A stretch of DNA of 49,232 nucleotides, taken from positions 1 through 49,232 of the IMG/VR virus record IMGVR_UViG_3300017917_001675, one strand, 5' to 3'. The notes beneath the pieces were generated by a model. The model did no database searches. It saw only the letters and a list, made by a program, of their open reading frames with translations, and was not told where the DNA came from. The translations under genes and the position numbers were made by a program. Shown here one piece after another: positions 9,801-21,800 of this stretch (within the stretch, counting starts at the first letter, position 1; each line of letters starts with the position of its first letter). This DNA is from a virus.

Positions 9801-12800
9801 GGTAGTATCATCACTGTCTAATGTAATAATATTAGTACTTGTTGTAGTTTGTATAACATTTACCGTAACTGGATCATTATTTTTAGACATAGTAAATGTT
9901 TGTTTATCCACTATACTTGTAATGTAGTAATTGGTGTTTTCAACTACACCACCAAATACGTCACTACCAACACATGTACCATTAGCGTCACTCAATTCTA
10001 ACGCAGGCCCATTAATTGTTTCAGATATAATAATTTCATTATTAGATAATATTTGAGTGACATAATAAGTTTGTCCTGCAATAATATTTCCAAAATTAGT
10101 TACTGGTATAAAGTCAATAACCATATCTCTAAAAGTTATTGGGTTACCAACTTGTAGTGAAAGTGCATTTGTGCAAGTTATAATATTAGTTAATGAAGTT
10201 GTAGTTGTAACTCTTATAGTATTACCTGTAAAATAAACTAGTAAACCAGAATAGAACCCAGTCGTACCACCTTGCCCAGTAAGTGTTAGTGGTATTGTTA
10301 AATAGTTTGTGCCACTAGCTGTTGCTGTTACTGAAAGTATTCCTGGATACTGCATAGTTACTACAGCAATATCTCTTGGTTCTCCTACATACATTGTTAA
10401 ACCAGCTACTGGCGCGCTTGCTGTAGTTAATACTACGGGGTTACTATTTTCATCAACCAAACTAAATTGATTTAGACCATTAATGGTTTCAATATAATAA
10501 GTAGTATTAACTGTTAATCCACCAAATGCTGCGCCTGTAAATTTTACAGGCATACCAATATAAAAGCCTGTAGTGGGGCCTAAATATCCCTCTAAAGGAG
10601 TTCCTCCTTCAGATTCAGTAATTGTTACTAAATCTGGATCACCTATAACATTTACTGTACCTGTTACATTTCTAGTTCTTGATGACCACTTAATTTCATA
10701 ATCTTGTGATACAGAAATCATTTCAAACCCTTGACCTTCTGCACTAGCCAAAATATCTTCAATTGGAGGTTGGGTTGATTGTAAAGTTATTGCAGAACTA
10801 GCAATCTTTGTACTATTGCTAAATTTTCCGGCATAGAATGATCCGTAGAAAGTTCCTGGATTCCATTCTGTAACTTGGGAGTTATATGCAATTCTATCAT
10901 ACTTAAGTGTTATTATATTTTCTCGTATAGGATATGAGCTAGAAATGCATGACGCTCTTCCAGTTAATAGTAGCTTATTAGTATTTCCAGATCCTGTAGT
11001 ATAAAGTTTTACTCTATGAGTATCATTAATTGAATCAGCATAATTTGTATATAAACCTATAACAAATGCAGGACTTGTTTCTAAAGCATTTACATAATAA
11101 TATTGATTACTTACTAAACCACCTATTGTGTTATTTGAATCTTGTGCAACATATTTTACAAGATCACCGGTGTTAAAAATAGGCGTTGATATTACCATTG
11201 TACTTGTATAAGTTTTTACATTTTCAGGTAGAACGGTAACAGTAGCTGCAGGTTCTATTACTATTTCAGGTAATACTGTATATCCTGATCCAGGATCTAT
11301 AACATCAATTCTTAAGATTTTATCCAAATACATAACTGCTTGTAATACTGCAGGTCTACGTGGGGCTGGATAAATTGAGGTGTCAATATGAGCAGTAACT
11401 TGAGGGGGATTCGTGTAGCCCCGACCTGATTCTAATAAAACTACTGCAGGTAAGTCAATATAAATTTCTTCTCCGGGCAAGTGAGTGAAAATCGGAGTAC
11501 CATTTACTCCTCTAGTCAACCCACTTAGGGTATTTGTTGCCTTATCGATGGTTGTATATCCTATTAACTCATATCTTCTATTTGTAGGCTCAGAAGTTGT
11601 ATCATTCGGATCATAGATTTTAATCGTGCCATCTATTGGGAATCCCCATGGATTATCAACAATAATATAGTTTGAATTTAATGTAACATATGAGGCAAGC
11701 GTAGTAATTGGATATTCTGGGTGACCAGTTAAACTTAAACCAAAATTTTGATACCATTGATTATATGATGTAGAATTCCATATCTCATTTGTTGGCAAGT
11801 ATTCATATACGGTATCAGGATTTTGATAAACAAGTTGCGGAGTTATAAATTGTTCTGCATCAGTATTATACTTAGCCGGTAAATCAAAATCAGTTAGATC
11901 ACCTGCAAATGTTTCTATGCCTGTATATTTGAAAAGAAAATCTTTAACAACTACGTGATATGGTTTAACTTCATTTATATAACCTGCAAGAAAATCTTGA
12001 TTATCAGTTTGATAAACTTGTATGGGCTTTAATTCTCTTATAGTATGACTTACATCAACTAAAGATGTTTTATTTAACCATGGCAAGTAATTTTGATACT
12101 CAATAGTTTCACTTTGAATATATTCAAACATTAATATTAATGCTTGGTTTCTAAACAAATTATATTCTGTAGGTAGTTGTTCGTTAAGTGCTCTAATAAT
12201 AAATCTAGTTTCTTCACTAGGATATTCATCATATGGTGTTGTATCAAAGAAGTTATCTCCGAATCCATATCTATCAATAGTGTAATCCCAAAGTGATGGT
12301 TTAAATTGTATAGTACCGTTTTGTAAACCTATACGTTCCCATGTACCTAATTCGGTATATACGTACCATTCGTTAAAACCATCAGCGTTAGTTAAAACTT
12401 TACCTACAGTACCAACGGGCACAGTAAGTGTGAGTAAATCAGAATATATTTGTACTTGTACGTTTGATTTAGTACTGTCATTATATCCGGGTGCCCACCA
12501 AGTGATAAATTCCCAATATCTTTGAACATCAAAGAATGGTAAGTTATTAGAAGGGTTTGTGTCACCTTGAACAAATAAGAATAATGGATCTGCTAAATCA
12601 TATGCGGGGAATTCCTTTAATAATAAATTAGCAAATTCTAAGTAATTCTGTAGGGCAGTAAATCTATTATAGAAGAAACTTTGTCTTGGACGAGCAAGTA
12701 CTCCGGTTTGTACTAATTTAGGTAAGTAAGGATCAGGAACTACTGCACCTGCTTCATCAACGCCAGAAAAACTTTCTAGCATTCTATTATATAAACTTTC

Positions 12801-15800
12801 AGGCCTTTTTATATTGTTGATTCCTGGAAGTCCTGGGAGAAAATCATCAGGATAATTAGCACGAATTAAACTGTAAGAATTGTGTATTACATCATCGTTT
12901 ACGCCTGTACCAAATCCTACATGTAAAATTGCAGTATTTTCTGCTACGTACTCTTGAGTGTTGTATAAAGCAAATACATTCGGCTGTAATGGTGCAAAAT
13001 ATGCTATCCCCGAAGCCTGTGGCGTTAAAATATAATTTTGTATTACTACATCAGTTAACGTTTTTCCTCTATTGTTATAAATTATATTACTATTTTTTAC
13101 CCAGAAGAAGTAATTTGGTATTGATTGTCCATTAGAAGCAGGAGTATAAGATATAGAATATTGATATAAATCATATGGTATTCCCGGTCCTTGATATCTT
13201 ATAGGAGGAACAGTACTATAAATCCATGTATAAACTTCAACTAAGCTGCCCGGAAATACCTTACCCCAATATTTGCTATTATAAACTACATCATTTTGAT
13301 GATAGTTCATGAATTTCATGCTTGAGGTATTTAACCATATAGATCCAATCTGTGCAGCACCCCAAACCATGCTTTGTTGAACTGTTGTGGCTGGACTATT
13401 ATAGCTAGCCGGATCAGCGTTTGTAATATAATCTATATTTTGAACTACAACACCTAATAATTTTCCTTGTAGTGGATCAAAGTAATCTAAATTTGCAAGT
13501 GTTTGAAAATTAAGACCATTATAAATTTGTATGTTTTCAATTCTTGAAACATCAACTACAGGGCAACTATGTCTAAAGACTGACCAATCTTGTTCGCCGG
13601 TCTCATTAGTATAAACTATAACTTGTCCACGAACAGAATCAGGCAGATAATTTGGTGCACCTATTAAAACTATGCCATTATTAAATTCTAATGCGCTACC
13701 ATATAAAGGCTGCACTCCGTTTTGCTGACTTCTAGAATTTATACTTTGTGCATAAACAAAAACACCTAAATTATCTAAACTTTCATTATAATTTTCAAGA
13801 TAATCATACATGTAGACTGCGCCTGTATTATTAAACCAGTCTAAGAATTGTGTTGTATTATTATCAAATAAGGTGTCATTATTATAATTACTATCATCAA
13901 CAAAATCAAATGTAGTAAGTGCGTATCTTGTACCTACAGGGGCGCTTACAACAAAAGAATTAAACTCATTAAATTTAATTTTGGATCCAAATTGTGAAGC
14001 ACCTTGTGCATGTGGACATTTAATTGTTTGTGTTAATGTATATAAATTAAAACCAAGTTGGTTAAACATTGATCCATTGTTAACTGAAATGTTTAATTTA
14101 TCTGTAGCAGAAGCAATATTTACATCTATGAGTGATATTGTAAGGATCCCATTACTTGCAACTGCTTGTACATTCGTTACTTTTGCTGAATTTATAGCGT
14201 TTGCAATAGTATCAGCACCGCCTGAAGGTAAGTATACACTATATCCATTTATAAAAATATATTCGGGATTAAGTAGATTACATGTTTGTGTTCCGGTTAT
14301 ATATCCAAATTTACTTCCTGAATTTGTATAACGATATACTGCACCCTCTCCTAAAGTTTGACTTATTGCTAAAGGTGCACCTATTAAAACTTCAGTGGCA
14401 TAGGTATTGTTAGCTATACCTTTACCAAATTGTTCACCAATTTCATAAACTACTGGATTGACAGTTTGAGCTAAAATAAATTTATTAGTGTCAATGTTTA
14501 TTATATCGCCGGCTGTCAATGTTATCAGTAACCATAACTGGGTTCCTACTATGGCATATTCATTATCTGATAATAATTTTCCGTTTTGATTTACATAAAC
14601 AGGTTGTGATTGTACATGTCCATACATTGTTCCTGATGCAGTAGTTAATGTAACATCAGGTCCTACGGTAACAAATGTTAAGTTAGGAGTAGAATTATTT
14701 AATTGTACTAAAGTCCCATTTGTGTCTTTTATTGTAATAGCAGGATCACCGTTTATATCAGTTGTGATTGTTCTAATAAAATACTTGGTATTTTCTTGAA
14801 TATTTGAATTGTCTGTATTACCAAAAAATTGAATTGGTCTATCTACAACTAGATTATCTGTACTTTCTAACGTGATAGTATCCGCAGCAGCTAAAGTTAT
14901 AATTACTTTACCTGTATATTTGTTTGAAGCAATTGTAAAATTAGAAGTATTGACAATATCACTAATATAATAAACTAAATTGTTAGATACTCCACCAAAT
15001 GCTGTCCCCGTAAAAGTGATTGGATCAAATAAGTTTACTCCACTAGTAGTACTAGATCCGGCTGTTGTAATTCTATTTGTTGTTACTGTAGTATTACTTA
15101 AAGTTAAAGTTATTGTTGTAGGAGCATTTACTAAATTAAATTTCTGTGGCTGATCAACATTTGAATATTGTGCTTCAAAAGTTTGATATAGTCTATCAAA
15201 TATATAGGCTTCTCCGGAATCATTAATATTATTATAATTTTTATTAGGTGCACCCACAATTAGTGTCGTGCCATAATAATCTGTAGATAAACTATATCCA
15301 AAATTATCTCCAGATACTGAAGATGGTATTGAAATTATAGTTGATAATGTGTATTTGTTAGTAACATAGTTTTTGTTATAAACATAAACTTGATTATTAA
15401 CATACGCACTTACATATATCCAATTTGTGTCTCCGGAAAATGCTATTGCAGAACCAAAATTAGTTACACCAGAAGGTGCATAAATTGAATTTTGTATTAG
15501 GCTTAATTTATTTTCTAACGTTGTTTTAATTAATTCATAAACGTTTATATAAGGTGTTGTGTACGTAGGAGCTGCAATTAACACTATATTTTGACTATGT
15601 TCAATAGTAGCGCCGAATGATGCATCTTCAGTGTACGTGGAATATAAGAAATATTCATTTGAATTTGGATCTATAATATATCTATAAACTTCACCTAAAT
15701 CTGCATCACTAATTAAATAACCTAGGTCAGTAGATGCTGCTACCGCACTTCCGTAACTTGAACTACTTGTTTTAGTTAATTCCTCAGTATATTGATAATT

Positions 15801-18800
15801 TAAAGACTTTTGTAGTGTAGCCCAATCGCCATTAGTAAAATTGTCTACCCAAACTTTATTTTTAACAAATTCAAAATTTATTAAGGGTAAGTTATTAATG
15901 TCACTGGGTTTCTCAATTCTTTGATTTTGTAGTTTTAAACCAACACCGCTTCCTGTAATTGTTTGTAAAGATGGAGGAATAGTTACTGGGATGGTAATTG
16001 TATAATTGTTTACTATTTCGCTAACGATATAATAACCATTTACTGAAACATCAAAATTTATTATTATTACTGGATCATTTTTTTGTAAATTATGAGGAGT
16101 TTCAAAAATAATATTTACAGTACCATTTAAATTATTTGTTGATCCTACAATAGGAGCAATAGCTAAAGGAGCAAATATTTGCCAAGTACCTTGAAACTCT
16201 GCTACCCAGATATATTCACCTACATAAATTCTGGTTAAAGGTGTTTTTGATACTGGTAGACCTGAATAGTAATAGCTGTATGTTTTTACATCATTGATAT
16301 TTACGTATCCTGCTGAAGGTAAAAGTCTGTCCGGAGTATCAACGGGTAATGTAGGTAGCACATCAGGAGATGTAATAGGTTTACTATAATTAACCAATTG
16401 ATATAATGGTACTTCTTGTTGCACCCCTTCAGTACTTGTGCCATCCATAAGACCGACAATGCTAGGATTACCGGTTAACAAATTACTATTTAAAGCAACT
16501 TCAAAAAAGTTATTGTTTAGAACTCCACCATATTCACCTGTTTTGATAGCCCAGTTTTCAAACAAGTCATATTGTATGCCACCCTGAGGTAAATTTGCAC
16601 CCTTAAATGCGTTAATTGAATTTCTTGTACCCTTATTTTTAATTAAGTTTTTATAAACATTAATTTGTGTAATGTCAGTTAAATCAACTAATGCAAGATA
16701 ATCTCTAGGTCTATAACCAATTAAACTAAAACTTAATAAATCTGCATCTTGTTCTAAGTTTGCTTGATTAACATCATAATACAATGTACTTTCATAACTT
16801 CTTGTACTTGTATTAGGTAATAAACCTTTTTGTATCTCGTTGTAGTCTGTTTCTTTCCACAAATTTTCTTGGAATACAACAGCAGGTTGAATTATTTTTA
16901 GTGCTGTCCAATATTTGTTTTTATATTTTACAATTGAACCCTTTGTATATTTTGTATCTTTATTCCATGCTAATATATTATCTTGATTTAAAATAAAGCC
17001 CTGTGCTGTAATTGTGCCGTTCCATTCAGCAGTCTTTGTACCACGTACATATACTCTATTTTGACGTAAACCGGTTACTAAATTGTAAATTACATCATCA
17101 AATAATGTTAAGTTGTTAAAAACTATACCATGTTCAAAATTACTAATATTAAATTGACCATATGCTATAGTATCACCCTGATTTAAAGTTTTGACAATAA
17201 AAGAGGTACCATCACGTTGTATATCTAAATCAGATAATAATATAGGATAATTATTTTGATTTAATATAAAATTTTGTTGTTGTAACGTTAAGGGCTGTAC
17301 TATACATCCATCTTTATTAATACTTAAAATATTTGCTGATGGATTTAAATTTACAATACTTCCAGGTTCCCAGCCTGATTGTGCCCAGTATAAAAATTCA
17401 GCAGACATTTGCCTCCATGAAACCTGTATACCAGCTTCTATAGTTTCAAATTGGGCTCCTTGTTGTGCTAAGTATCTACCATAACTTTCTAAAAATTGAG
17501 CTACTTCTTGTACTGTATAAAATTCGTTGCCGTAAGGGATATATTCAACTGTAGAATAATAATTCGTAGCTATTTGAACTGTAATTTCTTCTACTTTTAA
17601 AGTCGTAAAACTTCCATTGTTTATAGGAGGTAATATTTTAAAGTAAGTATTGGTCTGACTATTACCATATACTTTATATGTACCTTCTTTAGTAAGTTGA
17701 ACAATTACTCCACTATAAACAATTCTATCAAATGGTTCATTATCATATAGTAATACTGAATAACTTTCATCAGGAATTAATAATGAACTATTTGTGCTAT
17801 TTACCGAACCTTTTTCTACATAAAATTGTAGATTGGTTTTATCACTAAATCCTGCTAAACGATAAACTAATCTAACATCTAAATTGAATAATAAAGATTT
17901 GATATTATTTGTTGCGTCTATACCGATTTGTTTTTCGTAGTCAACAATCCAATTTATGTAACTTGTTTTAGCCGTGCCATTACCATAAATTTCTACGTTA
18001 TCAATTACTAAATGACTTATATCATTAACTAGGTACTGATTGAAATATGGATTATATCTATAATTGTCAAGGTCCACACCTAAATTGAAAAAATTAGCAG
18101 GTTTTGTTAGTGCTAGTATTCGCATTAAATCAAATGGCCATGTGCTGCTACGACGATAGCTAAATTCTGCAGGGCCTACGTCTCCTACTCGCCAATCACG
18201 TTTAAAACTTCTACCGTCATAATCACCCATGATACTAATAAATGGGCTTACAAGATTACCTGCACTATCAACAGGCAATACTTGTAGTAATTCTGGACGA
18301 ACAAAATTAGGTCTGACTATACCCTCTCCGGTTATTGGATCAATTACTCCATAATCTTTACCTGCTGCTAAGTCACTCCATAGTAATGTGTTATCACTTG
18401 TATAGGGTGCAGGACCATATCTTGTTTCCCAATAATCAGGTTGATCCGTATAACCTAACATTTGCCATGGCATTGTGTCAGGGTTGGCAGTATCATAGAA
18501 ATATTGATAAATTCCTCTCCAATAACCCTGCGATATAACTTGACGATTTATTTTATTACCTGATTGATTATAGTTATAGGTATATTCATTATTAGGGTTA
18601 TAATATTGAGTTTTATAATCTATTCTATTTTGTCCGACCCAATTTAAAAATCCTTGAGTATAAATTTCTAGTATGTCATCATAAGAATATTCAGTATCTC
18701 TAAAAAATCCAGGTAAAACATCAAATTGATTAACTGGATAGGTTGTACCTACTAATTTTAAATTATTATAAATTCTTTGCTCAAATTCAAGTAAAACTTG

Positions 18801-21800
18801 GTCTCTGAAATCATCAAGTCTACCTGTTTCGGGATCATAATTTCCATATAACTTTGTATAAGATCCATCATGTCCAAGAATAAAGTAAGATGGAACATTA
18901 TATCCTGTATCTAGTACAACACTTGGAATTGTTGAAGGATAAAATCCTAACTTAGTTGGTGTATTAGGTACATAACTTCCATATGTTTGATTATATTCAT
19001 TAATAGTTATTATATCACCATCCTGCAAGTCAAGGGTTACAGTAAGTGATTTTGCATCAGAACTTACGATATAATCTTTATTAATAATTAATTGAAATGT
19101 TGTTGGATTATTATTTATTAACCTAGTTAGATAAACTAAAACTCCGTTGTAATTTGCCTTAGTAAAATCATAAATTGCACTTAAAGGATATCTTGTAACA
19201 TCCATTGCATTGGCAAATGTATATGTATTACTAGCATATGGTGCTTTACTGGGTAACATATCACTCCAGAAGAATGATCCTGTATCCCCCTTTGTAGATG
19301 TAATTTGATCTAATGCATCATCTAAAATCTGAGCAGGAGTTTGCTGATATTCATAAGCAGTATTAGAAACAGTATAAACTAATAAATTTTTATAATTAAT
19401 ATACTCGCGGCTATTATAAAGAAGTGCGTTAAACAGATTGTGGTCTTGTTTTCTTAAGAAGGTGCTTGGTAAAACTAAGCTAGCACTATTTTGTATAATA
19501 GCAGTACCATATGGAATTATATTTCCTAAATCTCTAAAATTGTTACTTCCATAAACTTGACCTGTAGTTAAAGGACAATTATAAAAAATGCTTGTATAAT
19601 GATTTCTAATGTCCCCTACATTCAAAACTTGTACATCAGCATTAAATGGATTATTACTTAAATTAATTGGTATAGTATAATAAGCATTTTGACTTACTGA
19701 ATCAGATAACAATAGTATTTCAACAATTGTGTCTTGTGATGTATCTGGAACTGTAAAGTTTACAATTGTTTGAGTATCTGTAACTGTAAATGTATAACTT
19801 GAAGATGATTGTCTTACATTATTAACAAATAATTGAATAGTTGGCCATGGACTTGATTCAATTATTGGTACATCGCAGACAAATAGATTAGTTGGATTAG
19901 TTGCAATATAGTTAAATTGAAATAATTGATATTGTACGCTAGGTCCAACTGCTGTTTGCCAACCAATTACAGGACTGTCATTAGTAATCTCATTATATCT
20001 GTGAACATATCCAGTATTAACTCTTTGATTTTTTGGATCGCCTGCTTTAACATAATCAAAAGTTTCAATATTTATTGATATGTCAAAACTAATATCACCT
20101 GTGTTGCTTACTCCACTGTATCTAATTGGGAACCCTAATATAACATCATTTGTGCCAAAACCTATACCATACGCAAATAATTTTGAACCAGTAAAACTTG
20201 AACTATTGTATCTTTCTTTGTTTCCAAAACTTATTCCATCAGCATCAAAAATATCAAACTTTGGTGGTTGATTAACCGTAAGTTTTTCTTGTGCCATTGT
20301 CCATTGAATGTCATATTGATTTGTTACTATGTTATAGTATGGACCGTAATAAAAATCTTTACCTGCATTTTGAAAACCTTTGTTAACTGCAACCTGAGTA
20401 TCGTAGTCACAATTACCATCTTCTACTTCTGTTAGAGTAATTATAGGTGTAGAGCTTGGAGTAATTTGACTAAATTGAATTTCATAAATTTTATTACGAG
20501 TATCTAAATTAGTATCATTTGCAAAAACAATTCTAGCTCCAGGATAAACACTAAACTCATCTAATTGTAAGTTACAACCAACAATAGATGCTACTGTAGT
20601 AGAACTAAATGTATATGCACCAACCCAACTTACTGTTAATATATATTCTGTAGAAGTTTTGATAACATCAGTAATTTGTGTATTATTTGGTAGTAGGTTT
20701 GTGCTGTCAGTAATATATTGACCCACAACAAATGAACCAGTAACATCTTCAAGATCAACTGTAATTGTTGTAGTTGTTACAGCAGGATTAGAATTGCCCA
20801 CAATTGACGCGGTATAATTTGTCCAAACTTGCGTATCAGGATAATAAGATGTTTGACCTGCTACTTGAGTAAATGCATCAGTTGTTCTAAAGTCCATAAA
20901 ATCAACTGCTGGTTTTCCATAAGTACCCGAGTTAAAAAGTCTTAGGTTTGGATAAAACTCAATTATAGGTCTTTTAGCTTTATTTTCTTGTGTAGCATAA
21001 AGTGATGTTAATTCCGGTTTATTATTGTAAGTTGCTGTGGCATTAATAACATCAATGTGGAACCATCTGTTGCTACGAGTCCAAGCATTTTTATCTAAAC
21101 TATTTCTAGAAATAGTAATATAATCTTTTAAAACAGGAACATTACTACTACCGTCCCAACTACCCACATCATATGGCAGTATGTCATACGGTGTATATAA
21201 GACTTCTGTAAAAATTTCAGGCGCTATTAACGTGCTAGTTGGTATCAATTCAATAGCTGTGCCTACACCTTCTACATAGTATTCACCGTCTTTGTAGCTT
21301 GTAGGATAAATGTCTCCTGAAAATGTAACTTTTAAGCCATTTGTAAACACAATACCATTTGAACTTGTATAGTATTTTTTACCTAATATTTCTGAGTTTA
21401 CATTAATTCTATTAGTATTATTATTTTCAATTAATTTAATTTGTCCAACTTTATTAGGATAAGTTCCGTCTTGATAATACAGAATATCTTTAGGTGCGCT
21501 TATATAAGGAACAAGACTAATAGTTCCTAATGTATTTCTATAAAAAGTTCTTCCAACCCATTCAGTTCCGTATTTAGGTATTATTTTTTCGTTTGTAGGG
21601 ATTGAACCTACGGGTATAAGTTTTAATATAGGATAAGATGAGGTGTCGCTTGGTGATCCTGTGTATACTATTTGATAAAACGTAGCTGATACTTGAGTAT
21701 AATATCCACCTTCATAATTTGTGTCATCTAAACTTGTTCCCGGATATGTATAGGGATTTCCACCGTCTTGGTCATATAATGTAGTATCATAAAATGGACC

